From Verrucomicrobiales bacterium (GTDB taxonomy: Bacteria; Verrucomicrobiota; Verrucomicrobiia; Verrucomicrobiales; DEV007), in assembly GCA_016795505.1 (NCBI GenBank), contig JAEUHH010000087.1:1-60917 (forward strand): 60,917 nucleotides of DNA, written 5' to 3'. How positions within the stretch are numbered: the first letter of the stretch is position 1; the number at the start of each line of letters is the position of its first letter. Below the pieces are notes generated by a model. The model was not told the DNA's origin, ran no database searches, and saw nothing but the letters and a program-made list of their open reading frames with translations. Both the position numbers and the translations under genes were made by a program. Shown in pieces: positions 42,003 to 51,626 of the stretch.

Positions 42003-43442
42003 ATGTCCCAGCCCTCCCACCGTCTCGCCATCCACTGGTTCCGCCGCGATCTGCGGCTCAGTGACAATACCGCCCTCTGGCACGCCTCCACCGCCTCACA
42101 GGCCGTGCTGCCGGTCTATGTGGTCAGCGACTGGCAGGGCGCGCATCACTGGACTGGTCCGGGCCGGCAGCATTTCCTCTGCGGCTGTCTCGAGTCGCTC
42201 TCGCGCAATCTCAGCACCCTCGATAGCCGGCTCGTCATCCGCCAAGGCGATCCGGTGGCGGCTCTGGAAATGCTGATCCGCGAGAGCCGGGCCGACGCGG
42301 TGTATTTCAATCGCGACCCCGATCCCCACGGCCGCGCCACGGAGGAACGCGTGCGCCGGCTCTGCCGCTCGCTGGGCATCGCGGTGCATGACTACAAGGA
42401 TGCCGTGCTGCACGAGCCGGGCGAGGTCCTGACCGGCGCGGGCGATCCCTACCGTGTCTACACCCCCTACTCGCGGGCATGGTTTACCCAGGCCAAAGCC
42501 GGCATCCTCGGCCGTCCCAAACAACTTGGCACCGCGCCGGAGGTCGCCTCCGATCCCCTGCCGACCCTGGACCACTGGCGTCTCAGTCTGCCCGGCGACC
42601 TCACCCTGCCTCCGGCCGGGGAACGCGCCGCGCACGACCGGCTCAAGGCCGCCCTGGCCGGTCCCGTGCTGCGCTACGCCGAGCAGCGGAACGATCCCGC
42701 CGCCGACGCCACCTCCCACCTCGGCCCCGATCTGCGCTACGGCACTATTTCCGTGCGCGAAGTCTTTCACCGCGCCCAACAGGCGCTGGACGGCAGCCGG
42801 ACGGCGGCGGAGCGCGAGTCGATCCACACCTTCCAAAAACAGCTCGCCTGGCGGGAATTTTTCATGGCCGTGCTCGGGCATTTCCCCCACGTGCTCGACG
42901 CGGATTTCAATCAGCAGTGGCGTCACCTCGAGTGGGAGGATCCCGCGCGGAGCGATGCCTTCGACCGCTGGCGCGAGGGCCGCACCGGCTTTCCCATCGT
43001 GGACGCCGGCATGCGCCAGCTCCTCGCCACCGGCTACATGCACAACCGCGTCCGGATGATCGTGGCGATGTTCCTGACCAAGGACCTGCACCTGCACTGG
43101 CGGCTCGGCGAGGCTCACTTCATGCGTCACCTGCTGGATGGGGAAATCGCGAACAACAACGGCGGCTGGCAATGGTCCGCCGGCACGGGAGCCGATGCCG
43201 CACCCTACTTCCGCATCCAGAATCCCTGGACCCAGAGCCAGCGCCACGATCCGACCGGCACCTACGTGAAACGCTGGGTGCCCGAACTGGCCCGCTGTCC
43301 CGCGACCGCGTTTTTCAGCCCGCCCGCAGGGACGCGCCCCATCGCGGCGGACTACCCGCTGCCGATGGTCGACCACGGCGAGGAGCGCGAGCGCACCCTG
43401 GAGCGATTTGCCCGCGCCAAGGAAGCGGCCGCGGCGTCATAG
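42003..43442 (+). CDS. phrB: Deoxyribodipyrimidine photolyase (class I CPD type)
   Basis: A 479-residue protein with the N-terminal antenna domain (IHWFRRDLRLSDN) and the FAD-binding domain (FQKQLAWREFF, TGFPIVDAGMRQL, NNNGGWQW). It repairs cyclobutane dimers with blue light. Length is typical. The stop overlaps the convergent bcp stop by a few bases. Confidence 0.96.
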   Translation: MSQPSHRLAIHWFRRDLRLSDNTALWHASTASQAVLPVYVVSDWQGAHHWTGPGRQHFLCGCLESLSRNLSTLDSRLVIRQGDPVAALEMLIRESRADAVYFNRDPDPHGRATEERVRRLCRSLGIAVHDYKDAVLHEPGEVLTGAGDPYRVYTPYSRAWFTQAKAGILGRPKQLGTAPEVASDPLPTLDHWRLSLPGDLTLPPAGERAAHDRLKAALAGPVLRYAEQRNDPAADATSHLGPDLRYGTISVREVFHRAQQALDGSRTAAERESIHTFQKQLAWREFFMAVLGHFPHVLDADFNQQWRHLEWEDPARSDAFDRWREGRTGFPIVDAGMRQLLATGYMHNRVRMIVAMFLTKDLHLHWRLGEAHFMRHLLDGEIANNNGGWQWSAGTGADAAPYFRIQNPWTQSQRHDPTGTYVKRWVPELARCPATAFFSPPAGTRPIAADYPLPMVDHGEERERTLERFARAKEAAAAS

Positions 43443-43913
43443 CACACTGAGCAGCTTGTCGACGTGCTCGGCCGGCTTCACCAGCGGGAAGACCGCGACG
43501 ATGCGGCCCTCCTCATCGATGACGAAGGTGGTCCGCTCCGTGCCGAAGTAGGTCTTGCCATACATCGACTTTTCCACCCACACGCCGTAGTCCTGCACGA
43601 GTCGCTGGGCTTCGTCGCTGATCAGAGGGAAGGGCAGACTGTATTTGTCGATGAATTTCCGGTGCTTCTTCACCGGATCGATGCTGACGCCGAAGACGGC
43701 GGCCCTTTTCCCGATCTCGCCCCAGGCATCGCGGAGCCCGCAGGCCTGGGTGGTGCAGCCGGGCGTGTCGTCCTTCGGGTAAAAATAGAGCACCACCTTG
43801 CGGCCCCGCAGGGCGTCGAGGCTGACGATGTCCCCGTCGGCGTAGGGCGCGCCAGCGACGGGGGCGGAAAAAGACGGGGCGGGATCGCCGGGTTGTGGAC
43901 GGGCATTCATCAT
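43437..43913 (-). CDS. bcp: Bcp/PrxQ-type peroxiredoxin
   Basis: A 158-residue thiol peroxidase. The peroxidatic Cys lies in YPKDDTPGCTTQACGL and the resolving Cys is five residues later, the PrxQ pattern. It reduces hydroperoxides with thioredoxin. Convergent with phrB. The Met at 43913 or 43910 can start the protein. Confidence 0.93.
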   Translation of the reverse strand: MMNARPQPGDPAPSFSAPVAGAPYADGDIVSLDALRGRKVVLYFYPKDDTPGCTTQACGLRDAWGEIGKRAAVFGVSIDPVKKHRKFIDKYSLPFPLISDEAQRLVQDYGVWVEKSMYGKTYFGTERTTFVIDEEGRIVAVFPLVKPAEHVDKLLSVL

Positions 43914-44006
43914 GCCACAATACGCCTCGGCCGGCGGGATCGACGCGGGATTTTTCCCCTCGTCGAGCCGACCACCGCCCGACTGCCTCTCCCCCACCCT
44001 GCCACC

Positions 44007-44612
44007 GTGACCACCGCGAACAAGATCACCGTCGCCCGCCTGCTGCTGATCCCGGTCTTTGTCACGCTGGCCGCGTATTACTCCCGCAGCATCGCCCAGG
44101 GAGCGGAGGAGATCGGCTTTCGCATCGCCGCGCTGGCGGTGTATGCGCTGGCCTCCATCAGCGACGCCGTGGACGGCTACATCGCCCGGCATTACAACCA
44201 GCGCACCCCGTTTGGGCAGGTCGTCGATCCATTGGCCGACAAGCTGCTGCTGCTGTCCGGCGTCATCACCCTCAGCGTGACCCACTGGCACGTCGGACTG
44301 CCCATCTGGTTCGCCGCCCTCGTGATCGCCCGCGACGCCGTCATCGTGAGCGGCGTCCTGATCATCAAGTATTTCACCGGCACCGTGAAGATGGGACCGA
44401 AGCTCAGCAGCAAGGTGTGCACCTTCCTCCAACTCAGTTGCGTGGTCTGGGTGCTGCTCGATTTCCGCAATCCCGAGCATCCCCCGCTCGGCCTGTCGAT
44501 CCTGATCGGCGCGGCAGCCCTTTTCACCGTCATTTCCGGCGCCCAATACATCCTCGAAGGCATCCGCCAGCTCAAAGAAGGCGGCCACACCAGCCCGCCG
44601 GCGGGCGCGTGA
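44007..44612 (+). CDS. pgsA: PgsA-type CDP-alcohol phosphatidyltransferase
   Basis: A 201-residue membrane protein. The signature DG-x2-AR-x8-G-x3-D-x3-D is complete at residues 56-78 (D56, G57, A60, R61, G70, D74, D78), with about five helices. It probably makes phosphatidylglycerophosphate from CDP-diacylglycerol and glycerol-3-phosphate. The start is a GTG that gives the usual N-terminus TTANKITVAR; longer upstream frames are antisense to bcp. Confidence 0.92.
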   Translation: MTTANKITVARLLLIPVFVTLAAYYSRSIAQGAEEIGFRIAALAVYALASISDAVDGYIARHYNQRTPFGQVVDPLADKLLLLSGVITLSVTHWHVGLPIWFAALVIARDAVIVSGVLIIKYFTGTVKMGPKLSSKVCTFLQLSCVVWVLLDFRNPEHPPLGLSILIGAAALFTVISGAQYILEGIRQLKEGGHTSPPAGA

Positions 44613-44734
44613 GTCGGAAAAAGGCCGATTCCCTCCTTGTCTGGCCCCGGTCGGGGGGAGCCCAGCGCGAGAGGACTGGGGCGAGGAATTCCCAGTGGAA
44701 AATCGCCCGATTCTGGCCGAACACCCTTGGCAGA

Positions 44735-47281
44735 ATGAGTGCCGAGCCAAACCAATCGAAAACGGGCCCATCCACCGCCGAGAGAGCCCTTCTGAAGCGC
44801 CCCGACCTGGTGTTGCGGGTCGGATTCGTGGGAAATTGCAAGCTCCCCGAAGACCCTGACGAAAAAATTCACGCATCGCTCTCCGAGATTTTCCGAATCA
44901 TGGCCCATCGGCTGGCCGCGATCTCCCCATCTCTGGAAGAGCCGCCTTTCCCTCCCAATTTGCCCATTGCCATGTTCGAATTTTTCTCGGAAAAATTCCC
45001 CCGGCTGCATCTCGTGTCCGGCCTGGCGGAGGGAGCCGATGCTCTGGCGGCAGATCTCTTTCTCGATCTGAAAGAGAAATCAAAAGGCGAACCCGTCACC
45101 CAGCACTCCCAGAGCGCGGTGATCGGCTTTCCCTATGCCGCCTATCGAGACAGTCGTCCCCCGGCTCATCAGCGTGAATTCGATCGACTCGCGCAGGACT
45201 GCACCCATGTGCTGGAACTCGACGGCCCTGCAAGGCCCTACCCGAACGCAGACAAAAAGAAGGACCATCAGTTGGACAAGGATCGCCGCGCCCGGGCCTA
45301 TCGGGCCCAGACCGAACTGATTCTGCGGAATAGTGACATCCTCGTCGCGGTGGCAGACCGGTCGAAAGACGCCCTCGCCGGCGGCACCCTGGAGGCCGTG
45401 CGATCCGCGCAGGGCTTTCGGCTGCCGGTGGTATTTGTCGAGCTGATTACAGCGTCCAAAGACTCCGAAACGAAAGACACGTCCGCCACCCAGACCGTTC
45501 TCGTTTTAAAAGCGGTCAAACCGACATTCATCCAACCTGACGAGACCTTGGAGGGCGCCCTGTCGGCAGATTATCATGTTGAAGGCGTCACCGAGTCTAT
45601 CAAAAAGAAAATCGAAGAATGGATCGGCATTCTGGTCGCGGGCCCGGCGATCAGTTTGTTGAGAAAGCACGAGGGCGTTGAAGAGCCCGGCGTTTCCAGC
45701 AATTCCAAGGTTCATCTGAAGAAGCAGTTGGACTACCTGAATGAATACTTCTACCGAAGGGAAGTGCCAGAAGTGATGATGAAGAAGGGAAAAGAGGACC
45801 GGCGTCCATCCTGGCAGGAGCGATTTTGGAAATACTTCGGGGAACGAATCGAGAAAATTGGCCCCAGTTTGATAGGGGCGGCGGAAAGTGTCAAAGAATG
45901 GGGCTGGGCCTGGAAGCGTCTCACCATCGAGTTGGGTCCGGACGCGAAGAACCGGCTCGCCGAGTTCGACGCGCTGCGCCGGAAAGAGCGGGATCGGATC
46001 GCGCGCCTCAGCCACGGAGGTTCCGAGCCTACTCCATCGCCCGAGCGTGCGAATTCAGGAAACTCACATGAGTCCAATCGGCGCATTCTTTCGAACGAGG
46101 ACGATCGGAAAAAGCGGTTGAAGGAGTTCGAAATCCCCGGGGTCAAGAAATGGCGGGACCGGGCGACGGCGTTGAGTTATCATTACGCCGGCCTCTACCG
46201 GGGCACCATCGTGGCCATCTACCTGCTGTCGGTGATCGCCGTGGCCCTCGCCGGAGTCAGCCTGCTCGTCCTGGGTGGCCAGGGCGGTCTGGGAGATTTC
46301 CGCGCTGCGGCCGGACTACACCCTTCTCCCACGGTGGCTGGGGCGCCGCCGCCCTCACCTGAGATGGGCGGCAGCCACGGAGAATCTCACCATTCGGGAC
46401 ACCAAAACGGCCCGCATCTGCCCGCCCTGCTCGTGTTGGCCTTCCTAAAAATCGGGTGCGTGCTGGGCATCCTCTGGCTGACCACCCTGGGCAACAGTCG
46501 CCGCTGGAACGACCGCGCCATCAATTACCGCTATCTCGCCGAGCGGCTCCGGGTGATGCATATTTTTCCGAGACTCGGCAGTTTCCAGCCACCCGCTGCC
46601 GGTGTCTCCCAGTCGGCCTCGCGGGCGATGGATCAGGGCATTTTCGATTGGTTGTTCGATGCCATCGTCCGCTCGGCACCGGTCAAGTGCTGGATGGTTG
46701 CCCGACCCAAATCCGGCTCGGGCTCTGGAGTCACCATCGTCAAGCCCACCCCGGAGATCGCAGCGGAGTTGGCGACCCTTTTCCTGGTGGATGCGCAGAT
46801 CGATTACCACAAAGGCAACCATGCAAAAATGCACCTGATGCACGAGGCGCTGGAGGCGGCCGGCAAACTCTTCAACATCGCCGTCGTCGCCATCGTAGCC
46901 CTGGATATCGGTCTGATTGCCTTTAAACTCACCCATCCGCCCGATGCGGTCGCGGGTGCGCTCCAGACGATCTCCGCCTGGCTGATTTTTCTCGCCGGCC
47001 TCCTGCCTGCGGTGGTGGCGGCCATCCATGGTGTCCGCTACCAGAGCGAATGCCAACGCCTCTCCGACCGTTCCCTGATGATGGCCCGCCTGTTGGATAC
47101 CCACGGAGACCGTCTGGACAACCTGCGCCATCTCATCGACCAGCACCTCACCAACCCCGCCGACGATCCCGGCAGTTGGACCGCCGAGGTCCTCCATGCC
47201 ACCGAGGCCTGCGCCCGCGACCTCATCGAGGAGGCCGCCGAGTGGACGGTGCTCTATTCCAAGGAAATCAACGAGCCGTAA
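44735..47281 (+). CDS. SLOG-like domain fused to a four-helix membrane (SLATT/2TM-like) region; candidate defence effector
   Basis: An 848-residue protein. Residues 26-235 look like a SLOG-type Rossmann domain: LVSGLAEGADALAADLF at 93-109 and GGTLEAVRSA at 216-225 are the expected phosphosugar- or nucleotide-binding loops. Residues 285-470 are mainly charged helices. Two TM pairs follow (490-514 with 562-586, and 711-731 with 745-765), the first pair separated by a His/Pro-rich loop. The C-terminus ends with EEAAEWTVLYSKE, resembling SLATT (SMODS/SLOG-associated 2TM effector) tails. Such domains are predicted to sense a nucleotide or NAD-derived signal and permeabilise the membrane. Codon use is less GC-rich than neighbours. 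No CD-NTase or TIR gene is adjacent. Confidence 0.75.
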   Translation: MSAEPNQSKTGPSTAERALLKRPDLVLRVGFVGNCKLPEDPDEKIHASLSEIFRIMAHRLAAISPSLEEPPFPPNLPIAMFEFFSEKFPRLHLVSGLAEGADALAADLFLDLKEKSKGEPVTQHSQSAVIGFPYAAYRDSRPPAHQREFDRLAQDCTHVLELDGPARPYPNADKKKDHQLDKDRRARAYRAQTELILRNSDILVAVADRSKDALAGGTLEAVRSAQGFRLPVVFVELITASKDSETKDTSATQTVLVLKAVKPTFIQPDETLEGALSADYHVEGVTESIKKKIEEWIGILVAGPAISLLRKHEGVEEPGVSSNSKVHLKKQLDYLNEYFYRREVPEVMMKKGKEDRRPSWQERFWKYFGERIEKIGPSLIGAAESVKEWGWAWKRLTIELGPDAKNRLAEFDALRRKERDRIARLSHGGSEPTPSPERANSGNSHESNRRILSNEDDRKKRLKEFEIPGVKKWRDRATALSYHYAGLYRGTIVAIYLLSVIAVALAGVSLLVLGGQGGLGDFRAAAGLHPSPTVAGAPPPSPEMGGSHGESHHSGHQNGPHLPALLVLAFLKIGCVLGILWLTTLGNSRRWNDRAINYRYLAERLRVMHIFPRLGSFQPPAAGVSQSASRAMDQGIFDWLFDAIVRSAPVKCWMVARPKSGSGSGVTIVKPTPEIAAELATLFLVDAQIDYHKGNHAKMHLMHEALEAAGKLFNIAVVAIVALDIGLIAFKLTHPPDAVAGALQTISAWLIFLAGLLPAVVAAIHGVRYQSECQRLSDRSLMMARLLDTHGDRLDNLRHLIDQHLTNPADDPGSWTAEVLHATEACARDLIEEAAEWTVLYSKEINEP

Positions 47282-47398
47282 CAGGGCGCGCCTCTCCCCT
47301 CCCTACCCGGCTCCGCGCCAGCGGGCCGCTCGCTTCCCCGCGTCCCGCGGGGCCCCTGCTCCACGTCCCGCCCGTCGCTCCGCCTCTGGCCTCCCGTT

Positions 47399-48199
47399 TC
47401 ACGCCGCCGGCTCCGCCGGACCAGGGAACGCGGCCAGACAGAACAGCACCGGGCGGAAGCCCCGGATCAGGTTGCGGTACGACGGCCCCCTCCAGTCGCG
47501 AAAGGCCGAGCGGCACCCCCGGGGCGAGCAGTTCCACGAGCCGCCACGCACCACGCGAATCGAGGGGTCGCTCCCGGGAGTCTCGGCCGTGATCTCCGGG
47601 TCCTGCACCCCATCCTCTCTCAACACATACGGATGATCATGCCACCAGTCCCGGCACCACTCCCACACATTCCCATGCAGGTCCCGCAGCCCCCAGCCAT
47701 TCGGCTCTTTCTGCCCCACCGGATGCGTCGAGCCTTTTCCCAATTCCTCGCCATACCACCCCGCCTGTCTCAAAGCCGACTCGCCGTCTCCCGTATGATA
47801 CTCGCAGAGATGGCCCAGGCAGCCTTTCTCCGGCTCATCCGGCCCCCGACGGGCCCGCTCCCACTGCGCCTCCGTCGGCAGATCCACCCCCTCACACCCA
47901 GACGGCAACTGGGACCGCAAGTAGGGCGTCACCCAGAGCCAGCGGCAAGACGCGCCAGCCTCGTCCCAGGTCAGGTTTTCCGCCGGGTGAGTCGGGCGTC
48001 CTGGAAAGCCGTTCTCGTGCCCTGGTAAAAATGCCGCGAACTGCGCCTGCGTCACTGGAGTCTCCGCCATCCAATACAGCCGCGTGATCTCCACCCAGTG
48101 CACCAGCTCTTCATAGTTATGCCACCCGTTGACCCGGCCCATCCCCCGCGATCCCATCCGAAAGCGGCCCGCCGGTATGTAGCGAAGGCGCAGCTCCAC
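47399..48199 (-). CDS. Formylglycine-generating-enzyme/SUMF1-like protein
   Basis: A 266-residue protein with the FGE-sulfatase fold motifs: IPAGRFRMGS near the start, TPVTQAQF, DLPTEAQWERARRG, LRDLHGNVWEWCRDWW and RVVRGGSWNC...CRSAFR. Cys224 and Cys229 have the C-x4-C spacing of the copper-binding pair of true FGEs, although many family members are non-enzymatic. The start is uncertain: a GTG is used here, and the frame continues upstream with WTG. It converges with the SLOG/TM gene, with 117 bp between the stops. It could mature the sulfatase at 29.5 kb. Confidence 0.85.
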   Translation of the reverse strand: MELRLRYIPAGRFRMGSRGMGRVNGWHNYEELVHWVEITRLYWMAETPVTQAQFAAFLPGHENGFPGRPTHPAENLTWDEAGASCRWLWVTPYLRSQLPSGCEGVDLPTEAQWERARRGPDEPEKGCLGHLCEYHTGDGESALRQAGWYGEELGKGSTHPVGQKEPNGWGLRDLHGNVWEWCRDWWHDHPYVLREDGVQDPEITAETPGSDPSIRVVRGGSWNCSPRGCRSAFRDWRGPSYRNLIRGFRPVLFCLAAFPGPAEPAA

Positions 48200-48366
48200 A
48201 CCGGTCCAATCCGGGGCCGGCAGGCGGATCGGGTGCGACCGCCCGGTCGGAGTGCAACGGTCATTAGGTGGGACGATCGGTGGATGGCGATCTGCGGAGG
48301 CGTGGGGGCGGCCTCTCTCCAGTGATCAGGATGGTGAGTCAGAAAAAAGGGGGGAATCGATTGTTC

Positions 48367-48410
48367 CGATGATACCCTGTCTCATCGGCGATGATACCCT
48401 GTCTGATCGA
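48367..48410. repeat. 22-bp tandem repeat family, locus 6
   Basis: Two perfectly adjacent 22-bp units (48367-48388 and 48389-48410) share CGATGATACCCTGTCT and end CATCGG and GATCGA. This is the cleanest copy of the family. It lies in the gap between the FGE-like gene and the SHD1 gene. Confidence 0.92.
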
Positions 48411-48465
48411 AAAGCCCGACCGCTCCGCCGCGAGAGAATCGACGCCGGGAGCGGTGGTCGGGCCT

Positions 48466-49209
48466 TCACCACTTCGCTTCCTTCAGCGCGGCGTGGCTTG
48501 ACTTCACCTCATGCACCTCCTTGCCGTCGTGGAAAATTTTGAACCACGCGCCGTCGATGTCGTCCTTCTGTTTGCTCTTGTCGCCGTCCGTGTAGTAGAA
48601 GCCGGCTTCCAACTGGCTCGTCGACAGCGGGATACTACCCGTTTGCACCGTGCTGGCCTTCAGCCGGGGCACGTCGCCCAGGGAAACTTTTCCCTTCAAC
48701 ACGAGATACTGGCCCTCGCGGGTCAAGCCTTCGGAGCGGTAACGGCTTTCATTGGCATCCGCCTTGGCTGACTTATAAATTTTGTATTGCAACTCCAACC
48801 CTTTCAGATCGGCATCACTCACATTCTCGACGATCACTTCGTATACCCATTTCTCATAGGTCACCTCAACGGCGCCCTCGCTTCGTTTCTCCTTCTCCGT
48901 CCGTTTCCGCCGATACTCCACGTCGAAGTCATATTTCACCTTGGAGGCGTTCTTGGCGCCCCATTCGGCAATGAAGTCCTGGTCGGCTTTGGAGAAATAA
49001 GTCGTCGCGGTTTCGATCTCGCGGCCACCCTCCAGTTTCAACTTCACCTTGTCCCCGGTCACCCCAAGGATTTGTGCCTTCACGGTCTTGCCTTCCGGAT
49101 TGGAAAAATCGCGGAATTCAGACTGACAGTGCGCGCCGGCGAGACCGGCCATCCACACCATGGGCAGCAGCAGGGCTGCCCGTATCGTAGTTTTCGATTT
49201 CTGTTTCAT
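48466..49209 (-). CDS. Secreted SHD1-domain protein
   Basis: A 247-residue protein with a signal peptide (about 1-28). It has a SLA1-homology-domain-1-like unit (FRDFSNPEGKTVKAQILGVTGDKVKLKLEGG, then FSKADQDFIAEW), a small beta barrel common in Planctomycetes and Verrucomicrobia. The C-terminal 170 residues form an uncharacterised beta-rich region. Function unknown. The ATG at 49209 is preferred over an upstream TTG. Confidence 0.82.
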   Translation of the reverse strand: MKQKSKTTIRAALLLPMVWMAGLAGAHCQSEFRDFSNPEGKTVKAQILGVTGDKVKLKLEGGREIETATTYFSKADQDFIAEWGAKNASKVKYDFDVEYRRKRTEKEKRSEGAVEVTYEKWVYEVIVENVSDADLKGLELQYKIYKSAKADANESRYRSEGLTREGQYLVLKGKVSLGDVPRLKASTVQTGSIPLSTSQLEAGFYYTDGDKSKQKDDIDGAWFKIFHDGKEVHEVKSSHAALKEAKW

Positions 49210-49407
49210 GACACTAACAGGTAACAAATCGATACGACCTCATTTAGGAATCAATTTCTCATCACATCAAGCAGATTCGGCGCCACTCGCGGCGCAATCG
49301 CGCCAGCCAACCTCCGGGACGAGCCGATCGCCGCGCCGGACCGGCTCCGACCGCGTGGCGATGCCGCCGCTTGCGGGTCGGCGCGGGCGGGGCGATGATT
49401 GGAGCCC

Positions 49408-49842
49408 ATGTTGCGCGGTATTTCCCCCCTGCTTTCCCCCGACCTGCTCGCCACTCTGTGCCGGATGGGTCACGGCGACACGATCGTGCTCGCCGATGCC
49501 CATTTCCCCGGTCACTCGGTCAATGCCCTGACGCTCCGGGCCGATGGCCTAAAGATCGCGGACTTGCTCGATGGCATTCTGCCCCTGTTCGTGCTCGACG
49601 ACTTCATCCCCGATCCGGTGGCCATGATGGCTCCGGTGCCGGGCGACACGGCCGATCCAGCGGTGGAGGCCACCTATCGGGCCGTGATCGACCGCCAAGC
49701 ACCCGGCACCGCACCCATCGCTCATCTGGAACGCTTCGCGTTTTATGAGAAAGCCCGCGGCGCCTTCGCCATCGTCATGACCGGCGACACGGCCAAATAC
49801 GGAAATCTGCTGCTCACCAAGGGCGTCACTCCGGTCGCGTGA
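49408..49842 (+). CDS. RbsD/FucU-family sugar mutarotase
   Basis: A 144-residue protein with the family start LLATLCRMGHGDTIVLADAHFPG (catalytic His) and the C-terminal TGDTAKYGNLLLTKGV block, which favours the fucose mutarotase (FucU) branch over RbsD. It converts anomers of L-fucose or a related sugar. Its stop overlaps the start of the next gene (GTGA), so the two are an operon. Confidence 0.9.
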   Translation: MLRGISPLLSPDLLATLCRMGHGDTIVLADAHFPGHSVNALTLRADGLKIADLLDGILPLFVLDDFIPDPVAMMAPVPGDTADPAVEATYRAVIDRQAPGTAPIAHLERFAFYEKARGAFAIVMTGDTAKYGNLLLTKGVTPVA

Positions 49843-51590
49843 GGTTGATTCATCCATCCTCCGGCTTTCGGCTCGGCGTGGCTTTGCTGCTGCTGGTGCC
49901 GGTGTCGCCCTCCCGATCGGCCGAGGCACCGGCCACGGCGCCAACACCGGCCTCGGTGGCCCGGGCCGAACGCCTCCGCAGTTATTGGGAACGCACCGAC
50001 TTCCCCGCGCGCATCGACTCGGTGCGCGTGACCGCCGATCGCATTCACTTCGCCATCCACGCCGCGGCGCCGCCTTCGGGAACAGCCCTGCACCTCGCCG
50101 AGATTCGCCCTCACGAGGATGTGACCCAGCCGCCGCAAGGCCGCTATCCCCGGGCCTTCGCCCTGCCGGTGCGAGGGGCGGATGGCGCGCTGGCATTCGA
50201 CATCCAGCGAGTCCTGCCGGTCTACGACCAGATTTTCTCCAAATGGGCTGTGATTGCCCGCTCCGCAGACCCACAAGCGCCAGACACTCTGCTCAGCCAC
50301 GCTGTCCACGGCACCGACCTGACTGCCGCTGCGGCGCGCCCGGACCTGCCGCCGGTCACCGCCCGGACCAAAAAGGGACTTGCCGGCATCCACCCCGATC
50401 CCGCGCTTTTCCCCGATCTGGTGGAACTGGGCATCGGCCATCTGACCCACAACATCACCCTCGGCAGCCTGCTCCGGGAGAAGGCCGGCCCCGACACGCT
50501 GTCGCACGACTACGCGGGGCGTACCTACCATTTTGCCAAAGCCGGGGTGGCGACCATCGACCGCGTCACGTCCTTCGCCCATCAGCACGGCATCGTCGTA
50601 TCGGCGATCATCCTGGTGCCTAACCTGCCGGATCGGCAAAGCTGGGCCGGCCGGGTGCTGACCCACCCAGAGGCCCACCCCTCCGGCATTTACAGCCTCG
50701 CCAATGTGGCCACCTTCGAAGGCATCACCCACTACGCGGCCGCGATGCGGTTCCTCGCCGAGCGCTACAGCCGCCCCGACAGTCCGCTCGGCCGCATCGC
50801 CCACTGGATCATCCACAACGAAGTGGACTCCGGCTGGGTCTGGACCAACGCCGGCCACCAGCCCGCGGCGGTGTATCTCGACGACTACGCCAAGTCCATG
50901 CGCATCGCCTACCAGGCGGTACGCAGCTACGATCCGCTGGGAAAAGTCCACATCTCGCTGACGCACAACTGGACCCGCTCCCACCTGCCCAAAGACCCGC
51001 GCTTCTTCCCCTCGCGTCACCTGCTCGGCCTGCTGAACCGCCTGTCCCGTCTCGAAGGCGACTTCGAATGGGGTCTGGCTTTTCACCCCTACCCGCAGAG
51101 CCTCTTCCACCCCAGGACTTGGGAGGACGTTGGCGCGCGCAACGACCCCGACTCGCCCTACATCACCTTTCGCAACATCGAAGTGCTCGACCGCTGGATG
51201 CAACAGCCCGCCTATCGCTATCAGGGAAAGACTGTGCGGACCATCCTGCTTTCGGAACAGGGATTTCACACTCCGGACACCTCCGAGACCTCACAGGCCA
51301 CCCAGGCGGCGGCGCTGGCTTATGCCTGGAAGAAGATCGCCCCGATCGCATCGATCGAGGCATTTCACTATCATCGCTGGATCGACCACGAGCGCGAAGG
51401 CGGCCTCAACTTGGGACTCTGGACCGTGAAACCCGGCACCATCACCCTGCCTTTGGCGAAAAAGAAAAGCTGGGAGGTCTTTCGCGCCCTCGACACTCCC
51501 GGCGAAGCGGCCGCGGTGGAATTTGCAAAGCCGATCATCGGCATTGAGGACTGGAGCGGGATCGCTCTGCCACCCGCTCCGGTCCCGTGA
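49839..51590 (+). CDS. Secreted TIM-barrel glycoside-hydrolase-like protein (DUF5722-like)
   Basis: A 583-residue protein with a signal peptide (about 1-28). After a beta-rich N-terminal part, a TIM-barrel region shows WIIHNEVDSGWVWTN and ILLSEQGFHTPD, each with a Glu at the end of a strand as in clan GH-A catalytic pairs. The start is a GTG overlapping the FucU-like gene. The last 75 bp are repeated downstream at 52276-52350, beyond a hicBA insertion. Substrate unknown; linkage to a mutarotase suggests a fucoside or similar. Confidence 0.72.
   Translation: MRLIHPSSGFRLGVALLLLVPVSPSRSAEAPATAPTPASVARAERLRSYWERTDFPARIDSVRVTADRIHFAIHAAAPPSGTALHLAEIRPHEDVTQPPQGRYPRAFALPVRGADGALAFDIQRVLPVYDQIFSKWAVIARSADPQAPDTLLSHAVHGTDLTAAAARPDLPPVTARTKKGLAGIHPDPALFPDLVELGIGHLTHNITLGSLLREKAGPDTLSHDYAGRTYHFAKAGVATIDRVTSFAHQHGIVVSAIILVPNLPDRQSWAGRVLTHPEAHPSGIYSLANVATFEGITHYAAAMRFLAERYSRPDSPLGRIAHWIIHNEVDSGWVWTNAGHQPAAVYLDDYAKSMRIAYQAVRSYDPLGKVHISLTHNWTRSHLPKDPRFFPSRHLLGLLNRLSRLEGDFEWGLAFHPYPQSLFHPRTWEDVGARNDPDSPYITFRNIEVLDRWMQQPAYRYQGKTVRTILLSEQGFHTPDTSETSQATQAAALAYAWKKIAPIASIEAFHYHRWIDHEREGGLNLGLWTVKPGTITLPLAKKKSWEVFRALDTPGEAAAVEFAKPIIGIEDWSGIALPPAPVP
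51516..51590. repeat. 75-bp direct repeat, left copy
   Basis: The last 75 bp of the TIM-barrel gene, including the stop codon, are nearly identical (one mismatch) to 52276-52350. The two copies flank a 685-bp hicBA segment. The left copy is the one used by the intact gene. Confidence 0.95.
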
Positions 51591-51626
51591 ACATGGCGGG
51601 ATCTGGGGCAGCAGTATTGCTCGGCA

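Noticed and set aside
47399-48199. Diversity-generating retroelement target
   Set aside because: The FGE fold is used by such targets, but no reverse transcriptase, template repeat or accessory gene was seen nearby.
48367-48410. CRISPR-like array at the 22-bp repeats
   Set aside because: Units follow each other without spacers and there are no cas genes.
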